From Littorina saxatilis (Eukaryota; Mollusca; Gastropoda; Littorinimorpha; Littorinidae), in contig NC_090250.1 of NCBI RefSeq assembly GCF_037325665.1, positions 33,640,015 to 33,704,014 of the forward strand: a DNA stretch of 64,000 nucleotides, read 5' to 3'. The notes below the pieces were generated by a model. The model was not told where the DNA came from. It was given only the letters and a program-made list of their open reading frames with translations, and did no database searches. Positions 34,901 through 48,292 of the stretch are shown here, in pieces. Made by a program: the position numbers and the translations under genes. Position 1 is the first letter of the stretch; each line of letters opens with the position of its first letter.

Positions 34901-37900
34901 GACACATGACGATATTACCACGTCTTTGACACATACCACAACTTGGTCACATACCACATCTTGGACACATACCACAACTTGGACACATACCACTACTTAA
35001 ACACATACCACAACTTGGACACATTCCACATCTTGGACACATACCACATCTCGGACACATACCACAACTTGGACACATACCACATATTGGACACATACCA
35101 TAACTTGGACACATTACCACATCTTGGACACATACCACAACTTGGACACATTACCACATCTTGGACACATACCACATCTTGGACACATACCACATCTTGG
35201 ACACATACCACATCTTGGACACATACCACAACTTGGACACATACCACAACTTGGACACATACCACATCTTGAACACATTCCACGTCTTGGACATATACCA
35301 CAACATTGCACATATTAGACACATACCGCAACTTGGACACATACCACAACTTGGACACATTCCACAACTTAGAAATTTCCACGACTTGGACCACAAGCGC
35401 GACTCTGTTGCTGCTAACTTTTCACTGGGAGGAAGCGATCCGAATTCGCCAGCGATGAAGAAAAATAACGAAATGGAAAAAGAAAGAAAAACAAATCTAA
35501 TGGATCCCTTGACTTTGGGGTAGCGCGACTCTGTTGCTGCTAGCTTTCCACTGGGAGGAAGCGATCCGAATTTCTCAGCGATGGGACAATAGGCTGCATA
35601 GAGATATTTTTTTTATTTGTTTAATTTTTTTTTTTACCACAGGTTAGCAGCTCAGTCTGGTGCCAGTGTGTAGACATACAGGCTGGGGGAGTGGCTTAGG
35701 AGCGAGCAGATAGCTGTATCGTTATCAGCGTCTGTTACTGGAGATCGTTCTTACAGCGGCGTCCGAGTTGAGACGGAAGTGTCCCACCTATTTGGGTTGA
35801 TAATCGGGGATTAATGTAGAATTGTATCCTCTTAGTCAGGTTTGAGGCACAAAGCTTACGAGGAAAAAACATTTTCTCTCAAGGGTGGAAGTAAAATGTC
35901 TGCCAGACTCAACAAATAGATTAGGCAGCCCATGATCACTGTTGTGATTGTAGTTGAAGTTCTATCGGATTTGTTGTTGGCTATGTTGTTGAAGACGTAT
36001 AATTATGTTCTCGAATTTAAGTTGATGTTGTTGTTGTCGTCGTCGTAGATGAAATCAAGGTTGTAACGTGTCAAATCAATCGTGTTCCACCTACAGTTTA
36101 TCAGTGTAAAGCTGTTGTTGTTGACATTGTAGTTGTTCTTGGTTTTCGAGTTGGGGTCAGTGTTATTGTTGTCGTTGTAGTTGTTACCCAGTCGGATAGA
36201 AACAAATAAAAACTCAAGCCTGAGTCTTTTTTTTGCAACTCCGAACATTCGGCAGCAGCACACTCTCTCGGCATGATGTCGGGAGCACACGCGCATCCAC
36301 AGCTGCAGCAAAGACGCACACCGAGCGTTGCTACTTTTGCTTCTGGCTCCCCCTTGTGACGTCACAGCCAAGGGCTTGCCGCCGCGGGGAATTTGAAGTC
36401 TTGCGTAGCAGACGAATTTGGTCGCTTTTTGAGCATGCATTTTGTGTAAAATTAGACGGATACAACACAAAACCTGAGATGTACTGATCGGTTTTTGCAT
36501 CTGTAGATGCTTACCTATATCATTAAATCAACCCCAACTGCTTTATCTGACCTTAAAAAGAGCCTGTTGTGGTCCTTTAATGATTTTGCGTTGCCACGTT
36601 ATCTTTGTTTCAGGATGTGCAGAAGCATTCAGTTCACACGTTAGTGTTCCGTTCACTGAAACGGACACATGACATGTTTTTGTCAGACCAGGGCACCTTG
36701 CCACCACGAGATGAAAAAAGGTAGATGGTTCGTTTTTGAACAGTACACATTGTTTTCTTTTCTTCGCTTGTTAATTCCTGCCTTGCTAATATAAATTATA
36801 ATGCAGGGGTTTACTTTAAAAACACCTGCCTTCCCGACGGAGGCTATTGGAAATCGTGTCGGGCGAGTTCAAAGACCTGGTCTGCCTTGCGACATCAAAA
36901 TCTATCAGTCACTCTTTTCTACTGCCTATCTCCCAATAAATAAAGGAGTGAAAGGATGGCCAAAAAGAGGAAAAGGCAGTATAAACTTTAACAGAAAGAC
37001 AAGGGATGCAATGCAACTCTGCAACTCTCTTCTGAAGCAAGAGCATAGAGATCTCCTGTGAACAGTAAAGGATTATGAAATCTGAAAAACTGCCCCCCCC
37101 CCCCACCCCCCTCAAAAGTCAAACTAAATAATGCAGTTAGTTTCAGTAGGTGTTCGTATCATTTTTTGTGTCATTGTTGTTTTCATTGGAAAAAATTAAA
37201 TCTGTTAAGCTTCTGATGATTTGTTTATTATTTATTTATCTATCTGTGGTTGATAGTGATACCCCTATATTTAGCTGGTATGCAGCTTGCGTACTTAATT
37301 TAACACAACAGACACTTTGTCTTGGTTTATTTTGCTGATTTAAAATAAAAGTAAAGTTACCCCTGTTATTAATATTAATGTAGTCACTTGGTTGTGTACA
37401 GTTCACACAACATATTTGGTTACAGTACGCTTATGTGTCACAAGAAATCTGGGCTGGTTCGAATTGCTGATTTACCGACCCCCTGGCTGGTGGCAGTAAA
37501 TGTTGAGGTACACCCCTGCTTATGGAAAGGTGAATAAAGAAGAAGAAGAACTAATGGAAATTAGATAAGGACTGGAAGAAAACAGACCTTATAGTATACT
37601 GACCTAGTCGCTCAGCAGCTTGTTGAAAGTTTGAGCTACCCACATTATTAATTACCAAAATCGTTACAATTATAAGTACTACAACTGATAACCTCTCTTA
37701 AAGACTGTATCAGTGCAAGCTATAAGTTAACATGAGGAATAAATGGCAAAATGACAATTCTATATATTTATATGTTGACAATTCTTTGACTTGTAGTGTG
37801 GGTCTGTACTGTATTGCTGAGTCCGGTGATGTTGTTTGTAGTGACGAGGTGAGGAGAACAATAAAAAGTGCAGACGAATATGGACCAATCAAGGGGCGAG

Positions 37901-40900
37901 TGACATCTGGCTCTCAGAATCAACAGAATGGTCTTGGTAAGTGATTTGCTTTATAAACCTACATGTACAAAACCATTATGAGTGGTGATTTGAATTTTTT
38001 TACCATACAATAAATTTAGAGTCAGTTACGTTTTGAACAACAATCATGTGGAATCATCTTTTATGGGCAGTGTTGTTCCCAGACTCAGGTAGCAATAGGT
38101 CACACAGTTAGACAGGGATTGAATATATGATACAGTATGTGTATTGAGGTAAAGAGTGTGAATGACGTTTTAGTTTAGATGTCAAGCGCTTAGAGCAAGC
38201 CTTTTAACGAAAGTTTTTGATTTAGCGCTATATAAATGTTCTTATTATTATTATTATTATTATTAAATGTCCTGGCTGCTGAAAACTGGTTCTGTCAGAC
38301 GTTAACTTAAGACAACCTTCTACTTGTCAAAAATATTGGTTGATCGACTGGCCAGTGGTCATATAACAATGCGTCAAATCAAAACTATGTGTCAGTAAAG
38401 ACTGAGGCCTGTGAAGAGTGTGTCCGTGAGTGTGTTTACTTAGAGTAGGGGATAATGGTTTAACTATGGCTGCTTTATGCTTGGTTATTCACTTATTGGA
38501 TAAGTTCCTTTCAAGGGATATTATGATGCACGGCTTGATTCAGAAGCAATTCTTTATTTTGCTGAAAAAAAAGTTACTGGAGATTTCAAACCAATCCTTT
38601 AAATGATTTAAAAAGCAATATATTCTTTCTTCCTTTTGTTATGTGATGGATATGTGCAGAAATTAGTAAAGTATGTTTCATTTCAGTTTGTTTTTTCTTA
38701 ACCCACATATCCCCAGGTATGATATGTATTCATGCCCATAAATGTATTAACCATCTGTTATGAACCTTACTTTTCCATAAAGGACTTGATGGAGTTGCTC
38801 AAAATGAAGGAGGTGGTACAGGCATGGAGCTTGTTTCTGCAGATCAATCCAGGTAAGTCATTTAGCAAGAGTTCTTTCATGTTGTTTTCCTGTATTGTCT
38901 TGAAAAAAAGAGATCAAAACCAATGAAAGAGGGGTTGATCAGAAGAAGTGAAACAAAATAAAAGTACAGTAGCTGCGTCTGATCTTATAAATAAGTTATT
39001 GAATCAGATAATATTCAATAAATCACAAGCATCCCCAAAATACCAATTCATGAAGGAGAAGAATATGATTTATAGTATGGAGGGGGAAAAAGGAGTGAGA
39101 AGGGTGCTGCACTTGTGAAAAGGTCCAGACAAATCTGATTATCAAACCAAGGCATCCTTTTCACACTAGAGTAAATGAAATGAAATAAAAATACAAAATT
39201 TCCTGGATTGGAATAAATGAAGGAGAGAAAACTTACTGTGTGATCTTCAATATGTAGTGGAGGAGTGGAAGGTAGTAAGATCGAAGCCCAAGTCCAAGCG
39301 TCTTGTTTCAACTTTTTATTTGTTGTACAAGGAAACAATGCAAGCAAACGTAGAGGCCGAAGGCAAAACCCGTAGAAGAGAATCAACTGTAGTGACGTGT
39401 TCAGCTGCTATGAGCGAATGAATGCTTATGCCGGGGTTCGTGACTATACTTATAGCCCAGGCGCGGACTGCATCGAAATCACCGTCCCGCAGGGATGAAA
39501 ATCGGCCTTACTACGACCAGAAACACGGAATCTGTGTTTCTTACACTAGCTTTACCCTCAGTTATTTAAACAAATACATAACCAATCCTAACAAACAATA
39601 CATCAAATTAAAGCTACGACCTTTAGCTTTCCATTGCAATAGATAACATTTCGTAAAAACTTATATTTATTTAGTACGATACAAAAACAATGGTCCTAGT
39701 GAAGGCACTGAACCAACTTCAGTGCAGAAAATTGCAAAACTCTCTAAACTGGAATAATGGACAAATTCATAAATCATACAAATAAAAAGAAGAACCCTAG
39801 ACAAACATGATATGCGTTACATGGGGGAAAATTATAGTGACTTAGTACGAAGCGGCAAAGTCGGAAAGTAAATGGAATCGGCCAAATTCCGGTGCGAGTA
39901 CCTGTGCACATAAATTAGGAATCTTCGCAGAGAAACCAAGCATCACTTATTACAACCAAATCCTTATAAACAAACAAAAATCATATGCAACATAGGTACG
40001 GGATATGTAATAGTGATAAAAAAATTACGAAACAATGATTGAAAAGACAAAGATGAGTTTGTGAGAATCAATTTCTCTCAACGATACATGAAAACCGGTC
40101 AAAGTCAAAGTGACGCTTTGGTCAGTTCGAAGCATTATCGTAAATAACACAATAATATGCAGCCATCCAGCCTAATCATTGACTTCTATGCAAAACTAAA
40201 TATAATTAGGACAATATCAAAGATAAAAAGGACTTTGAAAGATAGAAGTTAGGTAGATATATATAGAAAGGTATTTTATTAGAATTTGCGCCAGCAAGGT
40301 GCGCGAGCATCATCGTATCGTCTGCTATGGGGTGGGTGAACCCGTTTGTACACATGGCTGTTTCGCTATGCGATGATTAGAGTGTTTAGGGTAGCGAAGT
40401 GCACTTGGCTACAAATATAACAATAATAGTGTAGACAAAGTAATACTAACACATGTAGGCGGAGTTTTGCTGCTGTAAAAAGTTGGGTTCATATTTTCTG
40501 AATGTTGCTGCAGATTACTAAGCGGTGGCATGAAGCAGAGCTCACACAAGGACTCGAGGGTAAGTACCAATCAATATTATTCTATCTGTTGCATTCAGTG
40601 TTACGTGTGTGTGTCCTATGTATTTATGCACATTTGCAGCTGTAAGCGTAACAATTATGTTGGACTTGGAAGCTTATTTAGTGTGATCCACAAAATTATT
40701 CTGTGGTTTACTTTAAGCCCTTTGTCTTTGCCCATGTTTAATTGCAATGTCTGGAAAATGAAAATATCGTTAACTAGTGGTGCACTGAAACAAAGACAAA
40801 CCTCTGTGTCTTTCTTTGAAACATGCCTTATATTTATACTTTATGCTTTCAGGCCCTGGTGTCTGTGAACATTGGTCAGCAACAGATGTTGGTGCCAAAG

Positions 40901-43900
40901 AAGGCTCCTACAATGCCAAAACCACAGTGGCACCCTCCATGGAAACTCTTCAGGGTTAGTTTTTTGTTTAAATCAAAATATGTATGTGAATTTTGAATAT
41001 GAAGTACAAGTAGTGACTTGTCATTCTTCTGTCTGAAAGGTAAAGAAACATGCTGTTAATCATATTCCTGATTTGGAGAAACAGTGTGAGATCTATTTTC
41101 TAACAGACATCTGTTTTCCGTTTACTGACCATGCATTACCATCTGAACTGAGCTCAGTTATTAAAACTGCTCTTGGCACTTGCCCTTGTTAAAGACACAG
41201 CGGGGTATTGGTATAATAAGAAACTTTAACAAGTCGCGTAAGGCGAAAATACAATATTTAGTCAAGTAGCTGTCGAACTCACAGAATGAAACTGAACGCA
41301 ATGCCATTTTTCAGCAAGACCGTATACTCGTAGCATCGTCAGTCCACCGCTCATGGCAAAGGCAGTGAAATTGACAAGAAGAGCGGGGTAGTAGTTGCGC
41401 TAAGAAGGATAGCACGCTTTTCTGTACCTCTCTTTGTTTTAACTTTCTGAGCGTGTTTTTAATCCAAACATATCATATCTATATGTTTTTGGAATCAGGA
41501 ACCGACAAGGAATAAGATGAAAGTGTTTTTAAATTGATTTGGACAATTTAATTTTGATAATAATTTTTATATATTTAATTTTCAGAGCTTGTTTTTAATC
41601 CGAATATAACATATTTATATGTTTTTGGAATCAGCAAATGATGGAGAATAAGATGAACGTAAATTTGGATCGTTTTATAAATTTTTATTTTTTTTTTTTA
41701 CAATTTTCAGATTTTTAATGACCAAAGTCATTAATTAATTTTTAAGCCACCAAGCTGAAATGCAATACCGAAGTCCGGGCTTCGTCGAAGATTACTTGAC
41801 CAAAATTTCAACCAATTTGGTTGAAAAATGAGGGCGTGACAGTGCCGCCTCAACTTTCACGAAAAGCCGGATATGACGTCATCAAAGACATTTATCAAAA
41901 AAATGAAAAAAACGTTCGGGGATTTCATACCCAGGAACTCTCATGTCAAATTTCATAAAGATCGGTCCAGTAGTTTAGTCTGAATCACTCTACACACACA
42001 CACACACACACAGACAGACAGACAGACACACGCACATACACCACGACCCTCGTTTCGATTCCCCCTCGATGTTAAAATATTTAGTCAAAACTTGACTAAA
42101 TATAAAAAGTAATGAGGAAACAACATGGTCTGGACTATTTGGATAATTTCAAAGCAGTTTAGCTCATGTTGTTGCAGCGAAACTGATCCGTTGTATTTTT
42201 GAGGTTTACTTCTGTCTTGCAGGTGATCAGCGGTCACTTGGGATGGGTGAGATGTATTGCTATGGAACCTGGCAACGAATGGTTTGTCACTGGGGCTGGA
42301 GACAGAGTTATCAAGGTATGCACTTGACACTAATTTGTCACAATGAGTTTAATAAATAATATTGAATTAAATTGTACATTATAATATAAAGGAATGCATG
42401 CATGTTCTGTTCAGTTTTTTAGCACTGCATTCACATTCTTGTGACTTTGCTTTTAATTGTAATGTTTTTGGGTTGTATGCTACTAGTGGAGGTGTTACAG
42501 AAGTCATGATGTCCAGTAACTTGCTTCATTAAATGTATGTCAGAATCTCAATAAAATTGGAATATAAAGTGTCTTTGGCTTTCCCTGCAGTAGAGTGCTA
42601 CCCACATTTTCCTTTGGCACATACAACACTCAACAGTTTAGATGCTTTCTGTGCAGGGCAGAATTTGTGTCCTGAATTCATTATGTCAGTCTGAAAAATT
42701 CCCCTTTTAAGCCAGATAAGCTGTCCCCTGGCCCATTCTGTGGCTCGATCATTTGTATGACACCGTATTTAACTCTATCAATCAACAGATTTGGGACCTA
42801 GCAACAGGGACACTGAAACTGTCACTGACTGGTCACGTGAGCACAGTGCGTGGTGTGGCAGTCAGTTCCAGGCAGCCCTACCTCTTCTCTTGTGGCGAGG
42901 ATAAGATGGTCAGGTGTTGGGACCTGGAGCAAAACAAAGTAAGTTCTCAGCTTTGTGGCTGTTAATGTTGGCTGTGTACAGATAGGATTTGCTGGTACTT
43001 TGGAACCCCTATTTCCAGACCTCCAAAAGTCGGAGAAAATCAGGTCCTACAAAAGAGTCTTCAATCAGAGGTAAAGTAATAGACTTTATCAACAACAAGT
43101 GTCTTTGAAAGGTGGAAGGCCCCCCGCTGGTTAGGGGGAAGAATTTACCCGATGCTCCCCAGCATGTCGTAAGAGGCGACTAACACCCCCCGCGGGTTAG
43201 GGGGAAGAATTTACCCGATGCTCCCCAGCATGTCGTAAGAGGCGACTAACGGATTCTGTTTCTCCTTTTACCCTTGTTAAGTGTTTCTTGTATAGAATAT
43301 AGTCCATGTTTGTAAAGATTTTAGTCAAGCAGTATGTAAAAAATGTTAAGTCCTTTGTACTGGAAACTTGCATTCTCCCAGTAAGGTCATATATTGTACT
43401 ATGTTGCAAGCCCCTGGAGCAATTTTTTGATTAGTGCTTTTGTGAACAAGAAACAATTAACAAGTGGCTCTATCCCATCCCCCCCCTTTGCTTGTCGCGA
43501 TATAACCTTGAACGGTTGAAAACGACGTTAAACACCAAATAAAGAAAGAAAGAAAGGTGGAAGACTTAAACTGGGAGGGGGTTAATAAAATGGGGAATCC
43601 ATTGCGCTAGCACCTAAAACAATGCAAAGATTGCTGTGTTTTGGATGTTGACCTAGCAGTAAAGATTGGATTTGTTGGCATTTGGACTCGCTGGAATAGA
43701 GTGAGTTTGCAGTTTCTGTTTGTGGAGAATAAGGCTGTCAATTTTTGTGGTGTGTTTTTATTTTCTTTCTGCTTTGTTGCTTTCAGACTGTACGTCACTA
43801 CCATGGACATCTGAGCGCATGCTATGCCCTTGACCTTCATCCTACTATTGACGTCCTTGTAACTTGTGGGCGAGATGCTACAGTCAGGGTAAGACATCAA

Positions 43901-46900
43901 CACTCATGTGTATTAGCCACATACTGAAAGACAAGTGAAGTGAAGGTTTTGACTACTCTTGAGATGATGATGAAAGATTTGAATTCATTAGTCCATGACA
44001 ATTGAATGGAGGTTTGAGATGGGAGGTGGGGAAGGTGTATTCAAAATTCTTCTTATGTCTGTATATATAAGAATGCATACACGTGTTTAGTGCATACTTC
44101 TTTTGTTGGTCAGAACATAACTGAAATTAATTTAAAAATTGTGTCTGTGTACTCCTGCATTTTCTTTCTTATGTTTACATTTTTGTCAGTGTTTGTGTTT
44201 TTTTCTTTTTAGGTGTGGGATATTCGAACAAAAGCCTGCATCCACACTCTGACAGGTCACACCAACACAGTTGCCTCTGTGAAATGCCAAGCCGCTGAAC
44301 CACAGGTAACATTATGCTTTCTCTTGCAATAATAGGATTGAGTAATTTGTTTAAATTGATTAATTAATTGTGTTGTTGTTGTTGCCGATGTGTAATTACA
44401 CTGCTTTATGATATTTTAAAGTTGCTGCTGATTGTGGGGTAAATGTTTTGAGATGTAGCTTGGCAGTGTACTTTACCTCTTATGACGCTTTTATTTCCTG
44501 TACAACATGCATTACATTGAGTTGGTGGACTGACTGTGGTTGTTCGTTGTTCATTAGATCGTCTCAGGGAGCCACGACTGCACTGTCAGATTGTGGGACC
44601 TGGCAGCTGGTCGCACCAAGGTCACTTTGACCAATCACAAAAAGAGCGTTAGAGCTGTTGCCCTTCATCCCACACAGTGAGTTTTCTGCCCTTGTTCTTG
44701 AATAGTGCACTTCTTTTTGTTCTGGGGTATTGTTTTCTTCTTGGCGTTCACACTTGTCAGACCAGTCTTGGAGATGAATGGAACTGTCTTTTTCTAGGTG
44801 CTGCTGATCATATAGAGCTTGGTTTGTAGTGGGGTTGTACTGGCCACAAAAAGGTATCTGAATTTCTTCAAAAAGCGGGGATGAAAGTTCCCATCCAGAA
44901 AAGAAGAATTCCTTATTTTAGAAGCAAAACCTGAGAAAAGCCAAGAGCTACATTACTCAAATTTTTTAAATTTTAAACATGATCAACTTTCATACCTACA
45001 ATAGTATTATGAGATGTGAGAGAAAATTTGTAAGCAGAAGCCTCTGAGTTGTGTGAAACCATCAAACAGTCAGAGAAAGTTACAGCATTTTGATGAGCAG
45101 TTAGGGTACTTTCATGATAGTCTTCCTCAAACACTGATGTAATCTTTGTTCTCTTTCTGTGCAGGTACACCTTTGGCTCGGCATCTCCAGACAATATCAA
45201 GCAGTGGAAGTTCCCTGATGGCGTGTTTCTGCAAAACCTGTCCGGTCACAACTCAATCATCAATGCCCTTGCGGTCAATGCAGATGGTGTGCTCTGTTCA
45301 GCAGGTAAGCTCCCATAACTTTCATGATAAAAGAATACATGTATCTGCTTGGTTTCCTTTTCTTTGTGGATGCAAATGAGAAACTTGGGTCTTTACATGC
45401 TAGCCCACTGATAAGAGAAGTGATTTTGGACACTATTTTGCCAACAAGAGGTGTAGTTTGAACTCGTGATGAAGGATCTGAATGCAGGAATATTCAGTAG
45501 AGTTATTCTGTGAGCATGTATACCAGATTAGCTCAGGAGAAATCTCCATTTGTGCGTGTTTTTAAATGCAATTTATGTCCAACTTGTGTTTATTAAAAAA
45601 TATCGTTATTTTTTCAGGATCTGTATTGAGCAGTGTAACTAATCTGACCACAGTTACTTCCCTTTAATCAGTGGCCACAGTTCCGGATTCGCACCTCATA
45701 TTGATAATCAGAGCTGGGAACCAATACGATTACACCTTATTTTGTACGCATGATTATCTAGAATACGAGCAGTACGATCAGTGGGAAAAAATACGATGAG
45801 AAAATGTCCTGGACTACTTTTCTTCACAAGCTGATCCCGAAGCCGATCCATTATTTGACACTTGATCACAGTTTTATTTTAAACGTTTTGGTAAACTTAA
45901 TTAACGGTGCAACGGACACATGTGAAACATGTTTGAATCATGGATGTTCAAATGCTGTGTGGAGTACGCTCACTTGTTTTGAAAATACATCAAATTTTGC
46001 TTGAGAATACTCCAAGTGCAAAACAGGGGTTCCCAGGTCTGGATAATTGTTTACTTCGATTTGCAGCTGACAATGGTACCATGCATTTCTGGGATTGGAA
46101 GACTGGCTACAACTTTCAGCGCATACAAGCAGCAGCCCAGCCTGGCTCCATCGACTCCGAGGCGGGCATTTTTGCTCTGTGTTACGACAAAAGTGGCAGT
46201 CGCCTTATCACTGGAGAGGCTGACAAGACCATCAAGATCTATAAAGAGGATGAAACTGCGGTGAGAACTGCTTGTTGTTTGGTTTTGATGTTGTTCATTT
46301 TCTTTGTTTGAGGTAATCTGTCCTTTGGTCTTTTTACATTTAGTCAAGTTTTGACTAAATGTTTTAACGTAGAGGGGGGAATCGAGACGAGGGTGTACGT
46401 GGTGTATGTGTGTGTGTGTGTAGAGCGATTTAGAGAAAACTACTAGACCGATCTTCATGACATTTTACATAGGAGTTCCTGGGTATGATATCCCCAGACG
46501 TTTTTTTCATTTTTTTGATAAATGTCTTTGATGTCATATCCGGCTTTTCGTGAAAGTTGAGGCGGCACTGTCACGCTCTCATTTTTAAACCAAATTGTTT
46601 GAAATTTTGGTCAAGTAATCTTTGACGACACCCGGACTTTGGTATTGCATTTCAGCTTGGAGGCTTACAAATTAATTAATGAGTTTGCTCATTAAAGTTG
46701 TCATTAAAATCGATTTTTCGCAAACAAAGTTAAAATTGATTGCATTGTATTCTTCATGACATTCTGAATCTAAAAATATATATACATATGTCATGTTTAT
46801 TCTTAAAATGTGATCACAATTAACGAAAATAGATTAATTAGTCTTGCAATTAAAATGTAAGAAATCGATCCAAAAATGATTTCATCTTATTCTTTATCGT

Positions 46901-47550
46901 TCCTGATTCCAAAAACATATAGATATGATAGGTTGTATTCAAAACAAGCTCAGAAAGTTAACACGAATACAGAAAAGCACGCTTTCCTGCTTAGCACAAT
47001 ACGCTACCGCGCTATTCTGGCGTGTGCATATCACTGCGTTTTGCACGTGGGAGGTGAGCGATTTCCTTCTCGCAGGGATTGACGAAGCTGTACTGTCTTG
47101 GTGAAAAAAATACAGTGCGTTCAGTTTCATTCCGTGAGTTCGACAGCTTGACTAAATGTAGTAATTTCGCCTTACGCGACTTGTTGTGACCTTACTGTGG
47201 TCGTTTTATTTGACTACAGAATGTATGTGCGCTTATTAGTTTTCTTGTCATTTCTTTCTTTGAGCTTATCTATCTTGAAAAGTATTTCATTCACTTTTTT
47301 CGTTACTGTTAAGTTTTTGGTACCACAGTATGTATGCCAGTGTTTTAGCATGTTATTTTACAAATACTGTTAACATTAGTTCTTCCCAGCTTTACAATTT
47401 ATTTTGCACTGTGTCTTTTTGGCATGTTTATTACTCCTGAGCTTTTCTGTTTGGACAGAGTGCTCAGACGCATGTTCTTTTTGCTTGCAGACTGAAGAGT
47501 CACATCCGCTCAACTGGCGACCAGACATCTACAGGAAGAAACGATACTGA
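31923..47550 (+). CDS. PLRG1: Pleiotropic regulator 1 (Prp46), WD40 splicing factor
   Basis: Core member of the Prp19/CDC5L complex that activates the spliceosome; nuclear. Fourteen coding exons: 31923-31946, 36614-36720, 37842-37936, 38783-38852, 40514-40559, 40853-40954, 42223-42315, 42789-42938, 43787-43888, 44213-44305, 44558-44676, 45165-45304, 46067-46260, 47491-47550. All phases agree and give 464 residues. The N-terminus has the family block [20 protein letters not shown]. From residue about 149 seven WD40 repeats follow ([67 protein letters not shown] and so on), ending [11 protein letters not shown]. It is shorter than human PLRG1 (514) because the low-complexity linker between N-terminus and WD40 domain is reduced. 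Intron 1 (4.7 kb) holds a TTAA-flanked element; introns 6 and 13 hold Helitron-like copies. Confidence 0.97.
32791..33638 (+). mobile_element. Helitron-like element family 1, copy B
   Basis: A variant subfamily: left end ATATTTAGTCAAGTTTTGAC, right end CTTGACTAAATATTGTATT then TCGCCTTACGCGACTTG, so both ends changed together and keep the inverted match. An internal GT microsatellite lies near the left end. Confidence 0.8.
33898..34735 (+). mobile_element. Helitron-like element family 1, copy C
   Basis: Complete ends (ACATTTAGTCAAGTTATGAC at the left; CTTGACTAAATG and GCGACTTG at the right). It is flanked by T-rich sequence with no target duplication, and inserted between fragments of an inverted repeat. 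Confidence 0.82.
34869..35390. repeat. 18-bp minisatellite, about 29 units
   Basis: Unit ACCACAACTTGGACACAT with a common variant ACCACATCTTGGACACAT. Because 18 is a multiple of three and the unit lacks stops in several frames, long repetitive open frames appear on both strands; these are artefacts of the repeat. Similar segments at 33770-33870 and 35395-35590 flank it in inverted orientation. Confidence 0.9.
38853..40513. other. PLRG1 intron 4, nothing firm
   Basis: AT-rich sequence without a recognisable repeat end or coding block. Just upstream, intron 3 holds a LINE- or SINE-like tail, 'gcgctatataaatg' plus (ATT)n at about 38225-38265. Confidence 0.45.
41231..42103 (-). mobile_element. 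Helitron-like element family 1, copy D
   Basis: Reverse orientation, ATATTT subfamily like copy B: CAAGTCGCGTAAGGCGAAAA at the left and the paired GTCAAAACTTGACTAAATAT at the right. It lies in PLRG1 intron 6. Confidence 0.83.
43133..43553 (+). mobile_element. SINE-like repeat (family C), copy 2
   Basis: Begins GGTTAGGGGGAAGAATTTAC (this start is duplicated in tandem, near 43133 and 43195) and ends 'aaacaccaaataaagaaag' with an AAAG tail. No clear tRNA boxes, so its origin is open. It lies in PLRG1 intron 8. Confidence 0.7.
46336..47183 (+). mobile_element. Helitron-like element family 1, copy E
   Basis: Both ends are complete; the interior is the most diverged of the set, suggesting an older copy. 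It lies in PLRG1 intron 13. Confidence 0.82.
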
Positions 47551-48007
47551 GGCGTGTTCATCATGTGGATGCTGCATTTCTCACCATATGTTACTAAAGT
47601 CAACTCTGAACTGTTTCAGAGAGGTTACAGTTGGAATGAACACAGTAATGAAGTTTGGTGAAATTTAACCAGATCTAATCTGGCGTTTTTCTGGTTTAAC
47701 TCTATTCAGCTTGATTTGTTCATTGTTGAACAGTTTAGTCTGGTTAGAAAATGGTTCATTGTACTGGCAGCAAACCACCTCATTCAGCAAAACAGCCCTT
47801 CACTGCCAATAGCACTTGCAAAGTAACATGGTATCGAACACTTTCCAGGTATATTCATAGGGCTCCACCGTTCACTTTGGTTGGTGAGTTTTTTTAAGCG
47901 CATATTCTTTGTGGTGACTTGGTTACAGTGACCACAAGGAATACATAAAGCGCAAATTGTTTTTATGAGAATGTACATGCTTGTGACTGGATGACTGGAA
48001 AAGAGCT

Positions 48008-48013
48008 AATAAA
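48008..48013 (+). terminator. Candidate polyadenylation signal of PLRG1
   Basis: AATAAA 458 nt after the stop. The convergent NDUFA2 signal is about 100 bp further right, so the two transcripts end close together. Confidence 0.5.
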
Positions 48014-48108
48014 AATGTAATGCTTTTTTTGTTGTTCGTTGTCTTCCTAATGTTGAACACACACACGTATACTCTCACAAACATGCACCTTTTTGTAAGT
48101 AAACAAAA

Positions 48109-48114
48109 TTTATT
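48109..48114 (-). terminator. Candidate polyadenylation signal of NDUFA2
   Basis: TTTATT on the plus strand (AATAAA on minus), about 180 nt after the NDUFA2 stop. Confidence 0.5.
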
Positions 48115-48292
48115 TCACAAAAAACACTCCACAGGATTTAAAACACATCAAACTTTTTGCCTGTGCGTGTCATTTTCTGACCTTTTTTTTCTGAATTGAC
48201 ACTGACCCATCCTTTAGATATCCAAAGACAATGCCATCAGCTACATGTTATACAACTATTCACAGCTAAGCAATGTTCCATCCACATAGATT

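Larger units (their letters stand above)
32412..36576. mobile_element. 4.2 kb TTAA-flanked inverted-repeat element (Kolobok/piggyBac-type target), non-autonomous
   Basis: The left end AGGACACCAACAGGCT and the complement of the right end (AGGACCACAACAGGCT) are bounded by TTAA at 32408-32411 and 36577-36580. TTAA duplications are made by piggyBac and Kolobok transposases. No transposase is encoded. The interior carries two Helitron-like copies, an 18-bp minisatellite and inverted 'gcaacagagtcgcg' blocks, so later insertions account for much of its length. It occupies most of PLRG1 intron 1. Confidence 0.6.

Noticed and set aside
34943-35523. Several long open frames on both strands encoding hexapeptide repeats
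   Set aside because: All follow from an 18-bp minisatellite whose length is a multiple of three; no unique coding sequence.
36801-37061. 86-codon frame in PLRG1 intron 2
   Set aside because: No family resemblance and no splice sites fitting the PLRG1 phases; exon 2 joins exon 3 correctly without it.
40514-40868. 112-codon frame overlapping PLRG1 exon 5
   Set aside because: Different frame from the PLRG1 exon and reads through intron sequence; chance frame.
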